Shown piece by piece: positions 1-14,243 of a stretch of 64,000 nucleotides of DNA (within the stretch, counting starts at the first letter, position 1; each line of letters begins with the position of its first letter). The stretch lies in the NCBI GenBank assembly GCA_012295275.1, contig CM022665.1:45161595-45225594 (forward strand). Reading direction: 5' to 3'. The translations under genes were made by a program, and so were the position numbers. The notes under the pieces were generated by a model, which had not been told where the DNA came from, ran no database searches, and was given only the letters and a program-made list of their open reading frames with translations. The stretch is from Chrysomallon squamiferum (lineage: Eukaryota > Mollusca > Gastropoda > Neomphalida > Peltospiridae).

Positions 1-3000
1 TTATAAAAAAATAGAAATCAAGTTGGTAAAAAGGGGAAAAAAAACCAGCAATCAAGTAGATAAAAAGATTATAAAAATAGAAATCAATTAGATAAAAAAG
101 TTATTTCAAGTACAAATCAAGAAGGTAAAAAGGACACTTCAAGTACAAATCAGATAGGGGAAAAAAATCACTTCAAGTACAAATCATGTAGTTTAGAAGG
201 TTATAAAAAAAATAGAAAATAAAAGAAAGAAGTAGATATAAAGGTCATATCAATTAGAAATCAAGAAGACAAAAATCTAATAAATAGAAATCCTGAAGGT
301 AAAAAATCAAAAAAAGATAAATAAAAAATATCAAGTAGGTAAAAAAAGTTAATACAAATCTGAAAAGAGCTTTAAAAAAAAATAAATACAAAGCATAAAG
401 CAAATAAAAAATAAATATAAAAGATAAAATATGTTAAACAAAATTACACAAGGAAGAAGACAGAAAACAAAAACAATAACAGCAGGTCAAAAGACAAAAG
501 CGAAATAGGTAAACATATACAATAAAAGTATTAAAACTAAAAGATAACAAATGCAAGGTACAGACCAGACAATGGAATAGAATGAGAAAAAAAGTAAAAA
601 TGAAACAACTGTGACCGTTTTAGCAAGATTATCTTTTCTGATTACGATGTACAATACCTTCAGATTTGGACATAAAGTTGTAAGAACTATTCTTTAAAAC
701 AAATACATCTTTTGAAACTAAAAAATCGGGATGCTCTACTGCCTGTTTTACTTAGATGGTTCTTTTTAAACTAACTGGGTTTTTTTTTTTCACACATATT
801 ATTTCTACATGGTTACAATATGAACATGTAAAACATGTTTTCGGATAATTACTACTAATGTGACTGCTATAACAAGCTAGTTTTTAATACAATTTTTAAT
901 TCTTTTCCCCCATAACCAACATCCATTAGTTACTGTTACAAGGTGGTTATTAAACAGGTATTCACGTATCCATTAATAACTGGACTGGGTGGTCTTTAAA
1001 ATGGATTCTTTTTAACCAACAACATCCATTACAAAACTAGCTATTATAACGCAATGGTCTTTAAAACCAAGTTTAATAAACTGACTTCAGTATCAGAGTT
1101 CTCTTTAAGATAAATATTCTTTCCAACCAACATTCATTACAAAACTAGCTATTACAAATGAGGTTGTCTATATATAAAAAAAAAAAGATGGTATTCTAAA
1201 TAAAATCCATTAATATAACCTGGCTGCTGTAATAAGGTAATTTCTAAAACAAGTGATTTTTCAAAACATTAAAAAATTTGCTTCCACTGTGGCCTACACA
1301 GAAAGATGCTCTTTAAAACTGATGTGTTGTTTTTTTGTTGTTTTTTTCCCCAAGCTACGTCTGAATTAAATTAAACGATAAAACAAATATATGCCATCCA
1401 TACGAAGCCATCATGACACGAATAACAGCAGGTTTTTGCAGGCTAAGGTGAGATTAACAGAATATCAATACTGAAGCTTGGTGGCTTGAATTAATAGTCT
1501 GAAACTTTTAACAATAAATAGAGACTGAAACGGAGAGCAGCACAGAATGTGTTTACTATCACACAACTCAGAATAATTGTTACTTTATACGGCATTCTGT
1601 CTGACTGGATAGACAAATGAAACATTTAATAAAATTTAAACCATTTTTCTTCCTTTCTCTTTAAGGTAGTAATGAATATTTAACTCTCTTTCCAAAAATA
1701 ATAATGTTAAATATTCCTGGATTTACAGATTCTGTCAGTTTATATGCCATGTATGACAAACTTAATGGAGCTCTTAGGAGAGTTATGGAATGGTAAAAGT
1801 TATTTTAAATTGTTTCTTTTCTTTTTTTTTATAATTAATGACAATGGTTAAATAATTGTTATACTTTCTGTGTTTTAATGTTTATGTTAAATACAGTTTT
1901 ACATTATCATTTTTCTTCACAATTATTTAAACAAAAATTTTACAAATTATAACACTTTTTCTTTTTATCAAAATAACGTAAAGTATTTTTGCTTTTTTTT
2001 CAATTATTTCCATAAATTTCTTAAGTGTATATAATCTATTTTTCATAAAAAAATTATATTAATATTTTTTTATATAATTTATCATTTTAAATATAAATAT
2101 ATATATATATTTTACAAATAAAAACAATAACGAATATTTTCTCAAAAAGGAAATTCTTATTTCTGAAGTGTTCATAATCTGTTTTGTTCACATAAATCTA
2201 TTTATAAATTTATGAATTAACAAAAAACAAACCCAATTAAAACCTCCATAGATTAAAACAATGAATAATTTTTAAGTCTTTATACATATGCACTCAAAAC
2301 TCATCAATTATATCTTTTTAATACATGGTTTACAGATATTTACCAATAAAATTTCTCTTTCAGAAGAAAAATATTTTTTTATTTATATCACATAAAACAT
2401 CATGATTAATATGGTGTAAATATAAATACATAAAAAACTAAGATGAATGATTTTGTTCACATCAAAATTGTGAGGCTGTATCATAAAATAAAATAAAAAA
2501 TGGGTGTAAAGAGAATGAATTAATCTAAAGATTACATTGTAAAATAAATTAGTTTTACTTTTATCTAAAAAATTTTAACCTAAAAAACAGGTAAATAATT
2601 GATTTCATAAAATTAATAAACATTATTAAAATCTTACGAACACACAATGCTTATAATTAAATATTCAGAAATATATTTCAAAAGTAAATGAATGATTTTG
2701 TTTCAATTTTTTACAACTGATCAATAAATTATAAGCTGATGGACAAAAGCAATTGATTTAAAGATAAATATTAAGTCTAAATAAAGGTCTTGTTTTAATG
2801 CAGTCTGCCATGTATTAATGCAATATCAATACTGTACAAGGTGGATGAAGCTAACGAGACAGAGTCAATTGATTATTAAATATTTTGGAAAAAAATGTAA
2901 TTTTCTAAATTTATAAATTCACACCAGTACAATATTGATAAATTATAAAATGTAGGAAGCTAGATGGAAAAAAAAAGCTAAAAACTTTAAAAAAAAAAAA

Positions 3001-6000
3001 AAAAAGTTATTTTCAACCATCAAGTAAAACTTACTAAATAATTTTGTCCAAAAAAGTTAAAAAAATAATAAACAAATAATTCCTAAATCAAAATGAATGA
3101 CTTGGTTTAAACTGGATTTGGATTTACTAATATCAATTATGTAAAGCTTGCTAAACAAAAAAACAATCGATTTAAAGATAAGCATTTTTGATAATGTAAT
3201 TCATAAATCAATATGAACGGCTTTGTTCAGAAGTGTTTTTTATCTACAAACTAATGTTATAAAAGATACATACACACAAATAAATTGATTTAAATGTAAC
3301 TTTATACTATATACATGTACAGCAATTATTAAATGTAAATATTCATTAAATATTAAAAAAAACTATTAAAAATTTCATTAAACACAAGAAACAATCAATT
3401 TAAATATAAATATTTCAACATATTAATTATTTTTCAATCAAAATTAATGCTTTTGTTTAAAAGAAGTAGTTTTACTGATTCAGTATCATTGTAAAACATA
3501 AGAAGCTAAATAACTAGTTTAAAGATAATTACTTATATAAATCTTATATACAATTAACTAGTAGTAACTGAAGGTAATGTGTTATTTACATTCAAATATT
3601 CAATACTGAAATTATTTCCATTTTTTAAATTTCAGATTACCGATTTTTGTTATCATTTTTATTTTTTATTATTTTATTAAGTTTTCTTGTTTCACAGCTC
3701 TTTGTGACCTTTACAGAGAAAATATTAAATACTATTTGTTTTATTTAATTTTTTTTAGGTCAAGGTAACCTTTTCTACAGATCATACTTAAATATTCAGA
3801 AACAGCAAGATATAAAAGAAAAAAAAATACTGAAAATTCTCTCAGACTGTGCAAGCTGTGAAGAAGTTTTATTTATTTATTTATTTATTTATTTATTTTA
3901 TTTAAATTCCTTTTCATGGGTTTTCATGATTTTTACAACAGAAAATATCCAGACATTTTCAAACCAGCAAAAAACAAAAAAAAAAAAAAAAAAATTGAAA
4001 AAAGAAAATTTAAAACATAAAAAGAATTCTCTAATCAATTTAGAACATTTTTTTTTTACTTTCCTTATTTTAAATTATTAATTTTCCTGGCTTCTGATTA
4101 GCATTACAATAAACAATATTCACATATTTCTAAACCAAAAACAAATAAATAAAATGTGTGTGTGTGTGTGTGTACAGATTTTCAAATCAACCTGAGACTA
4201 CCTGAATTTGGAATGTAATTATTTCTTTACTTATATATTTATTTTATATTTCATGGGTTATGGTGACCTGTACAATCAAAAACGTGAATATTTTTCAAAC
4301 CAGCAAAACACTTGTGTGTTTGTGTGTATCTACGTATGTACATACGTAAATACATACATCATGATAAATAAATTAAATTCTCTAGCCAATCTTAGACTGT
4401 ATGAGTTTGGAACACGTGTGGAATTCTTTTATTACAGATCTGTTCACACACAAATGTATGAAATGCAGTGGAATAAGTGAGTTGTTTTCATCCCAAGATG
4501 TGACAACCAGAATGTATAACAGTGCCAGGAAACAGGACCCAGATTTAACAAAAAGAAATCTGAAATTTAACCTGCGCTTGACAGCTACCAGTACTACTAC
4601 TGTTCAACACTGAAAAACCACACTTAACAGAAAATGTAGATTGCATTAAAGGCAAAAATATATATGTAGAGGGAAAATATTCGGAAATAGACATTATCTA
4701 AACTTGAGTAAGATACTTTTCAGTTAAAGATATTTACACAACAGGAAATTACTAACATATGTTAAAGTTTTTGTCTCGTTTTTCATTTACTATATATATA
4801 TATATATATATATATATCTGCATATGTCTGTATCTGTTTATATATATACTGTTATTTTATATTTTTAAATTTAGAGAGTCGTATTCCTTAAACAGTAAAT
4901 AAACATTGTCACTATAAAACATATTTCCAAAGAAGCAATATTTCTACTGCTTTGCAAAACTATTATTAAAAATATAAGAAACATAAATTAAAAGAAATAT
5001 ACTGATAAATTAAAATAATTCTCAATGTTTACTGATTTTCAGAATTTAATGAAATCTTCTAATCTTGAAAATATTGGGTAGCAAACAATTCTAACGGTAT
5101 AAAACAATGTTTTTCAGGCTCTAAAAACATTTTAGAATGAATAAAGATAAAACATATCAATTAATAGTAACTAAGCAGTAGCTGCAATGTCCTTCAACCT
5201 GAACACAAAGCTTATGATCGTTGTTTTCAGTGAGGAAAAGATTCTTTATCTTTTGAGGTTCAATCTGTGTACAATGTTTTGTTTTCCTTTGTTAGGTATC
5301 CATTTAGTTCTTGAAATCATGCATCTTTTACGTTCATTCATTTTAACCTACTTCTTACTGCTAGCTCAGTCGGAGAAATGTTTTATGGGATTCACTTGTT
5401 AATACCTATACTGTAAGAAAGATTTATGGGGTTTTTTTCAGCATGCAACTTTTATGTTTTAAATTTTAATTCTTAAATCAAATGTACCCAGTAATTCTGA
5501 TAAGATTATCTATAATCACAGACTGAACACAAAGTCACTGAAGGTTTTTTTTCTTGCTTTCTTTTGTTTTTGTTTTGATTTATTGATTTATTTATATTTA
5601 AGAATTTTGAATACAAATTTCCTTATATGTATATATATTTTATTATCTAATCTGATTAGTTTCATATATTTGTTTTGGTGGTACATAAATTCTAGAGATA
5701 AAGGAAATTAATTTCACATTTATTCTATTTAATACTGATAATTTAAAAAAAAAATATATAAACAGTGGTACAGCAACACTTTATTAATACCCACTTAAGT
5801 TAACAGTTTCTCAGTAGCCTTTTTTCTTCAAATAATTATCATACAAGTGGTTTTCAGGTCACTCTTTTTCTTTCTTATTTTACTTTTGTTTTTTGTTTTT
5901 TTTATCTATTTTCTATTTTTATTTCTTTCCTCTTTTTTCAACTTGCTTAAATATTCAGCATTCTATTAACCAGTGCAAATCAATCAGTTATCGCAACAAT

Positions 6001-9000
6001 GAGTTAACGTAATATTTCAAACATTTCTACTGTTAAATGTGTCAAACCACACAGCTTCAGACAACAAACAAATAAAAACGAAGATGAAGAAGGCAAAAAA
6101 AAAGTTATGTATTTGGTCAGATCATGAGATACTGCTGTGACAAATGAAAAACTTGGTCTATAACCCAATACACAAGTAATTAATAACGATCTGCACTTGT
6201 CATAAACCACTTTCTTCACCAGCAAGTCAACCTTGTGTGAAGGTTCATAAAGTACACACACACACACACACACAGGGAGAGAGAAAAATAAGATATTATT
6301 GATCCCAAACAAGAATCCAGCACAACCCAACAACACTTGTTTCTGGACATAACTTAGACCAATTTTAAACGATTATTCAATTTTGCCAGCTTCTATTTTC
6401 TTGTCAATCGAATTACGTGTAATTCAAGTACATACAATTTTCTAATAAAATTCATATTACCTGTGCTGCTCACATTTTTGCCTCTCAGGCTCAATCACGG
6501 CCAAAATCACACTCTGCGACATAACCACAGGGAAAATGTGTAAGAGGGAAAAAATAAAATTAAAACAAAAATCTGCCGAAGTTTTCAGTGTGCACAAAGA
6601 ATGTTAACACATTCTGAGCTTTTTTTTATCACCAAATGAAGCTAATAAATATTGTCATTTTAAATTCTATAACCCAATTAACTTATTATTTTCTGAGACT
6701 GTGACATATTAATCTATGTTTCTTCATGTTAGTAATTTGGTTACAAAATGTAATATTTCTACACAAACTGATAATGAAATTAGCTATTTTAATATGATGA
6801 CAAATTATAAATATCTCTTTAGTCCAGTGACTATACCATCATTTCAGGATACAAAGATTAACATTTTGTAATGAAATGAATAAAAATCAATGATGGAATC
6901 ATCTCCTTAATGCAAAATAAATGCAAATGAATGTAACTAAAAATGATAATCTAATGTTTAGAAATAATTTCTGTGTTTTCCTAGACAAAACTGAAAATGG
7001 AAATCCTTTCTTCAGTGTTCCTGAGTTTTTTAAATGATGTCATATAAACATAAACTTACAAAATGTTTTTTAAATAACAGATAAAAAGATCCCTTTCAAG
7101 GCACAAAAACATCTGAATACTGGAAGTTTCAATACTTGTTAGACAAAGAGAAATCAAATTTTGCCCTATTCTTGTACAGACTGTTACAAGGTTATCTTCT
7201 AATGTTTTCTTTTCTTTTTTTTTTTTTTGTGGGAAATTTAATTTTTCTTTAAGTGTTAAAATCAATGATTCACACAACGGATGAATGTCATCCAGCATAG
7301 GTTTTTTTTTTTTTTTCAAAGTTAACAAACCCAAGACACACAATTGATGGAAACAAATTTAAACTTTCACATACATGCAAAATGTCAAAGATATTACCAT
7401 TGCCAAAGAACAAATCCAGAATATCTGACAGAGGGAGGTGGAGCCTGAGGGGGGCAAGCAATGATTAGCACTACAGACATATACCAAAATGAAAAAAAAC
7501 AAAAAGTTAAATAGTACTTTCAAATGATTGAGTGTATACGAAAACAATACAATTGTTTCATTCCTCAGGTGGCAACTAGAGCAAAATGGATGCAATATGT
7601 TTGGATGTTTACGATCAGGCAAGATCCAAGCTCCTCCAATATGATGAGTAAGCCCTAATGATGCAGAGTAAACAAAGCAGATCAACTGACATAATCAGTT
7701 GTGATTCCCAGGTAGCTGAATAATTTTACAATTGTATCTACTGTAATTTATATAAATTTAACACAGACTCTGTACAAAAACAAAAACAAAACCATATCAA
7801 GGACAACAGCTGTCAAAGGTGTGAAATTTAAATAATATTTACATCTATTTATAATTGCAAGTTTGTTTGTTCCAGCACAAATCTATTTTGAAATAAATAA
7901 GGTTAATTTTGATGACCCTAGACCTAATAAGACATTCTAAATATATCATATGTACCTAACTTAAACAATGATGTAAACAAATAACCATATAAATGTCAGT
8001 TAATTTTTTTTTTCTAATCATTTTTTAAAATAATAATGGTCTGAACACCATAAATAAATATTAAAAAATTAAACCAACATAACAAAATTTAAATTAAATT
8101 AAACCTTTCAAAAAAAAAGTGTTCTAGGTTTAAGATCATTATGATACATACCAATACTATGAATTAATTTAACACATAAAAATAAAATATATCCATCTAC
8201 CAGTGACAAATAAAATCAGTAGAACTTACTCTGAATTCATCTTTTTCAAAAATATCAAAACATTTTCTTGAAACAATTATTTTATAAAGTTCTGGGAACA
8301 GAAATGTCTGTTTAGAATAAAAATTCAAAAAATTAATCCATTAAATAGCCAACAATTAACAAGTACTGCTGCACTGAATTAAATTTAATAATATGATCAT
8401 TTAAAAAATACTGGTGAACATAAAATATTAATGATGCCATACAAATGATTCAGCATTAAATATGAAAGCACTAATTTTATTTTAACATTAAACATATTGA
8501 TGTTGCAAATGTTTTATGTCACAACTGTGTAAGAGTATTTTATAAAATTTAAGGTCAGTAATAGAGATTTTGGTTTTATGTGTTAGATTTCTGTAAATAA
8601 TGCATTACAAATAAAATGCTGCAATATTTGAAATAAATGCTAATCAATAATGAGTAAGAGATGAAATAATTACAGCCTTTAAAAACAATTCATTTGTAAA
8701 ATGGAGCCATGAAAACATCACAAACATTAACCATTAAAACCACCAAAAAACCCAGAATATTTGAGAAACCAGGGCGAGTAAAACTGAAAAATTCTAAAGA
8801 TAAATAAAATAAAATAACATTCAACAAAAACAGTTCATATTTATGAGGTGTGTATCAAAGATTACAAAATACTAAAACTACTGCAAAACCTCGAAACATT
8901 TCTGATCAATGTATTTACATTCTTAAAAACAAAAAACTTAAATATATTCAAAATTATTAAATAATTTTATACTAAATACCAGTTATATGCATAAATGTCA

Positions 9001-10565
9001 TATTTATCTGGATGGTCTGAAATTCTACTTCCCTCTCGTTATAGTTATTACAAAAAAAAAGAAAAAGAAAAATGATAAAAATTTTGTTTTAGTTTCTACC
9101 AGTATTTTTCACCATATAATGTTATAACCATTTATGCGGCAAGCTTGGGACTGGAGGTGATCCAGATTTTTGGATTTGCTGGATTTCCAGATACATACTA
9201 AACACATACTTCTTTTTTAATCCATTAAAATTCTTAAGTTACCTATAGAGAATATGATCTAAAATAAATAGGATAAAAATTAAACGAAGAAAAGAAAGAA
9301 CATAATTTTATTTAAACAATATCTCTAAAAATTAATGCACTTCTTAAACCACTTAAATTAAATAAATAAAAATATAATTTAATTGACAGGTATAATGACT
9401 TTTGTGAGATATTTATCTCTACACAGCAACAATATCATTTAAACCATTCTACATTATGTTTTAAAAAGGCTGTTTACAACTAATTTTTAGTTTCTGTAAA
9501 TAATTTGTCTACTTTACAAAGTCTTATAAAATTAATTTAATGCATGTTATGAAACTGTTAAATACATGATTCAAACCACAGGATCTGTAAAACAAATAAT
9601 AATTAAAAAATTAAATTAAATTTTAAAATTTTTAAATGTTTTAAAAATGATTGGATAACGCTCAAAGTATATATATATATATGTATGTATGGGCACACTC
9701 TATAGTAACTTAATTCTGAATCATTAAACAAGGACATTTATGTCATCTAATAATAAATATTTTGTAAATAAACATTCAAAAAAGCAATACAGAAATACAA
9801 GATTTACCACTGTTATCATAATAATAAAACATTAGGTTACAAACTAGGTGGGATTTTTTTTTATAAATAATATAAAAATATATTAAGAAATGAAATAGTA
9901 TCAGCTGGAAAAATGTCACCAAATAGATATTTTTTTATACTTCATTTACTTGTCATCAACTGTTATCTGATACTATGTCAATGAACCATTTAAAAACAAA
10001 AATAAAAGGGAAACAAAACACAGCTGTTTCAAATGGATCTAAAAATCTAATAAAATATGCACAACCATTTTCTTTTACTGTATACCATGGATTTCCTATG
10101 TGACCAAAATATGCATCAGAATTAAATTTAATTAAAATGTGTATTGTTCAAAGTCATGTGACTTCAAATAATCACTGACTGGCTTTATTATGTTTACATA
10201 CATTTTCACATCAATGTGAAGGCTGATGTATCAACAAATATAACATGACAGCCATGCAGCTTGTTCAGTAAGAATTTACAAACTGTAAGCTGCAAGAAGA
10301 TACATGTTTAAGAAATAACAATGTATGAAATCTGTTTACTAAATAATAAAAAAAATAAAATGTTTTTATGAAATACACCGGTATTTCCTGAAAGTGAAAC
10401 AGCGTCTGCCGAAAATAACCTGATAAGTGCGATTGTAATAACTGATACTAATTCACGAACTTGTTGAAAGTGTAAAATAGTGATAGATTATTTATAAAAT
10501 CGCGATAAAATATTACTGGTGACATTTGAGCTAAAATAATTTTGTGTGGATCCAGACAACTGTCA
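1..10565 (-). other. Tomosyn intron 2 (partial), no gene seen
   Basis: This stretch lies downstream of the second tomosyn coding exon on the minus strand, so it is inferred to be that gene's long intron, running off the window. I looked for the next tomosyn exon (the start of the WD40 region after the conserved Gly-Ser-Leu-Arg) and did not find it. The DNA is very A+T-rich, with A-rich degenerate blocks at about 1-450, (TTTA)n near 3870-3900, (GT)n near 4155-4172, (AT)n near 4793-4817 and (CA)n near 6254-6273. The open frames here are short, low in complexity and match no family I know. An unrecognised small exon cannot be excluded. Confidence 0.55.
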
Positions 10566-10574
10566 AAAGGATAC
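10566..10574 (-). promoter_or_regulatory. U12-type 5' splice site of tomosyn intron 2
   Basis: The intron after the second coding exon begins GTATCCTTT on the minus strand. That is a full match to the minor-spliceosome donor consensus (A/G)TATCCTTT and unlike the GTAAGT or GTTTGT donors used elsewhere in the window. The branch point and acceptor lie outside the window, so the class is inferred from the donor alone. Confidence 0.6.
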
Positions 10575-10928
10575 ATTCGCAATGACCCAGTTTTTGTTCC
10601 AATAGCTAAAATATGTTGAACTGGATCAAAGGCGACAGCAGTTGGCTGGAAAGGGAAGCCATATCTGACGGTCTGAAATATAAAATAGCATCAATCCAGA
10701 ATAAACTGGTGTCTCAATTCATTTGAAGATCCTCAGAATTAAAAATATTATGCATCGATCGACTGAATCAGAGTCGATTATTACTGTACAAACCTTGCAG
10801 ACTTGGAAATGTTCTGACCGTAAAGTCTCCTCAATTTCCATTTCATTCTTTGGTGGTGTACTAACAGAGGACCTAAGTCCATCTAGTACACCCCTGAGGG
10901 TAAATCGCTTTGGTTTAGCAGACGACAT
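10575..10928 (-). CDS. STXBP5: Tomosyn (syntaxin-binding protein 5), N-terminal exons, partial
   Basis: Two coding exons are visible: 10794-10928 (45 codons, begins ATG, donor GTTTGT) and 10575-10672 (acceptor TTTCAG; 32 codons plus 2 bases). The first reads MSSAKPKRFTLRGVLDGL and ends EIEETLRSEHFQVCK; the second begins TVRYGFPFQPTAVAFDPVQ and continues to AIGTKTGSLR. This matches tomosyn residue for residue in the conserved places: the VLDGL motif, the QSEHFQLCK-like segment, and the first strands of the first WD40 propeller with AFDPVQ and GTxTGxLR. Tomosyn is a cytosolic protein with two WD40 beta-propellers and a C-terminal R-SNARE-like coil; it binds syntaxin and SNAP-25 and restrains vesicle fusion. 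Only about 77 of roughly 1,100 residues lie in the window, so the SNARE coil is not seen. Vertebrate STXBP5 and STXBP5L both share this start; invertebrates usually have one gene. The 5' end of exon 1 is not defined. Confidence 0.9.
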
Positions 10929-10942
10929 TGCTGTAGCTTGTG

Positions 10943-10978
10943 TCACATTATCCCATGTTTATCCTCCACCTCCTCCAT
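10943..10978 (-). promoter_or_regulatory. Upstream ORF in tomosyn 5' leader
   Basis: An 11-codon frame starts with ATG, runs through Glu-Glu-Val-Glu-Asp and stops at TGA, 14 bases before the tomosyn start codon, which lies in a different frame. If the 5' leader includes this segment it could reduce initiation at the main start. No transcript start is known, so its presence in mRNA is an assumption. Confidence 0.35.
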
Positions 10979-11040
10979 TTTCTACCCAAATAACAGACAC
11001 TGACAGAACTGCCCGGATGTCAATCCCAGCAGCCTAGCTT

Positions 11041-14000
11041 CAGCAGTACCGTAAAGACTATAGTAAATTTTGTTTGATTGCTATTTTTACCCAAATACCT
11101 GTATATAAAAGTTACGACATATATGTAAAAATAAAATAAATAAAAAATATATATATATAGTTTAAAATGAACAACAAAACTATATAAATATACTACTGTC
11201 AACTGATTAATTTTTATTGAAATTAATTATATTTCGAAATGGTTGATCTTTTCACATGAAATATGTCTTTTTTATTAGTATGGATATAGTTTATCTTTCC
11301 AGTATTCCATTATGCCGATATGCTCTGGAATAACTGTTCTTTTCTATGGGTTCAAATATTTTAAAATATCTAACTAACTGTTATCAGACTTTGTTTTATT
11401 GCTTTTGCGGAAAATAGTGTGCCCAACTTCTTTATAAAGAAACGATTAAATTTGCATTGACGTGTTTTTTTTTTTTTCTATAAAAGTGCAGAATACCTTA
11501 TCTTAAAATATCTGTAAACCGTTAAATTAGTTCTATAAATTGTTAAAATTATTCCACATATTTTTCTTCATGCTGATCATTTCGGTACAGTGTAGTTCCA
11601 GGCTTAACGAATTCATTAGTTCAAAGCGTTTGCAATGGGAGATTTCGTGCAACAAAAACGTAATTCTAACGTTTGATAAAATATGAAAATCTTAGTAATA
11701 AAAAGTCCAAATACTTTTTTCTTCTTTCTCTTTTTATTTATTTATTTTTTAATTTTATTTTTATTTATATATATATATTTATAGAACAAACTTTTTCCTT
11801 AATATGTTTTTATTGGCAATAGAATTATATTTCGTTTGAGATATAGCAAATACACCATGGCAAGATGTGGATATTTTTATTTATTTATTTATTTATTTAT
11901 TTTAATTACTTTTTTAATTATTATTATTATTCAGACTGAGGGCTCTGAACAATACTACCAGTTGTTTGGACATGTCGCAGTATATATCTACATGCTAGGA
12001 CTTATGCTAATAATTATAAGCTATGAAAACGAAATAGTACTGCAGGAAAATATGTTTCGACATTGCAGATATCATTAAGACCGTTAGTAGTAGTAGCAGT
12101 AGTTATTTATTTGTTACTGTTGTTGTTTTTTTCAGTTTCCCTATATGGAAAATTTATGTTTGAGCTTACGTATGTTTATATTTGTGTATGTATTTGTGGG
12201 TGTTTGTATATTTGTATGCATGTAGGTAGGTAGATGGGTGGGTGGTAGATAGGTAAGCAGGCAGGTTGATGAGTAAGTACATACATAGTTACGTATATGT
12301 GTGTAAGTGTGTTATATATATTTATATACTAATTATAATGAAGACATTTTTTATTATTATTTATACTGAATAATAAATTATACTATCGACTAGATGAATT
12401 TTAAATGAACAAAGAAATTAAAGGAAATCAGAATCGTCAGTATGAATGAAGACATTTTTTAAAAATAAACGGCAAAAACAAATTCATTTTTTGGATTCAG
12501 AAATAATGTTCTGCACGTAAAATAAAAAATAAAATAAAAAAGCGTTATTAAAACGGATAATACTATTATCTATTCAAATGATTATCGTTTGAAATAAAAT
12601 ACGGAAAAGTCAAAATCATAGCATAATTATGGCAGTTTCGAGAGATGCAAGATGTCTGCTGGCAGACAAGGTGTCCAAATAATCTGCTTTTTCTTTACAT
12701 ATATAATGTGCGTGCGTGTGTGTGTGCAAAGAATGGCTGTTCTCATAATAAAGAATTTCGAATAAGTAATTCAAACATTTATCATCGAATATTTACACTT
12801 CCACCGCAAATTGCTTTGTTTACATAACATCTTGAAGTAGTCAAATAAATCAATTTTTAATTAATTCACTGATCGATTTAATATAAAAGGGAATATGGTA
12901 ATTGTTATCTAGAAGACATCTGCCATCGAATAATAATAATAATAATAATAATAATATATATATACATATAATATTTATGTATTCATGACCAACTACAATG
13001 AGGCAAATGCCTCATACCGAAATTAACGATATTTTTTGGATTGTTTTATTTTTTATTATTTTTTATTTTTATTTTTTATACAAAACTTATTATTTAAAAA
13101 ATATAAACAATAAATCTCTATTCAACGATATCCATTGAATGAATTCGTTTGTGTCTACGGTTACCGTTTGAAGTCTACCGACATCGTTGCGATGAAAGAC
13201 ATAACTGACTTCAAAGACATCAGACATCAAACAGGTTTATCGAACACCTGATGATTTAAGCCATATACAGCATCTTTTTCACACGTTTCAATTTTAGGCC
13301 GGTTCTTGCCCTGACCCATCGCTCAATTTCGTTTTTGCCCCGCTCGGCTCGGCGATTAAGTATTTTTGCCTCATTTCAAAAAGAATCTAGTTACGGCGAT
13401 GAAATTATTTATATTAATAACCGCAGACAGAAAAGTTAGCTTCCCAGACGACAATATTTCAAAATTCACGAAGGAACAAACAAAACGTAATTTTATTTTT
13501 TCATTATTTTTTATATTTTTTTTTTATTATTATTTGCATTAATTTTTTTTTTTTTTTTTTTTTTTTTGTATCTGTAATAGATTTTTACTGGAAAAATGTA
13601 TTAACTAATTACTGTATGAAATAAGGAAGATAAAAAATAATAAGAAGAATAGCTGTAATCCATATTGGAACAAATCATAATTTTCATAAAAATCATAATT
13701 TGGCATTACGCAGTTATTCAAGTAAGAGTAAAAATGGTTTTATAGATAATTGCTGTTTAATTTGTTTCTAGAGATAATAAATTATCAATAAAATAAAAAG
13801 CTCATCAGAATATAGGAATGCTAAAATTTACATTTTATTATTTACTATTTATTTTGTTCTATTCTTCATTTATATATTTATTTATAATACTTTATTATTA
13901 TCATGTCTTTTATTATATATATATGTCTTCATGCAAAGCATATGTCCATTTTATATATATATATATATAAGAAGAAAGATTAAAACATATTAAAAAAGTT

Positions 14001-14208
14001 ATAAAAATTGATTTAACCTCTCTACAAAACATATCGTCTTTTTTAATGAAAATCCAAAATTATTTGTAATCTTATATCAGTATGTTGGGTACATTTCATT
14101 TTATAAAAAAATAAATAATAATTTTTTTTTTTTTTTTTTAATGAAAATCCATAATTAATTGTAATCTTATATCAGTATGTTGGGTGCGTGTAATTTCGAT
14201 TTTAGTAA

Positions 14209-14243
<35 letters not shown>

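Noticed and set aside
6004-7685. Minus-strand frames of 95-110 codons within the tomosyn intron
   Set aside because: They do not match tomosyn or any known family, include (CA)n and poly-A translations, and lack convincing splice sites.
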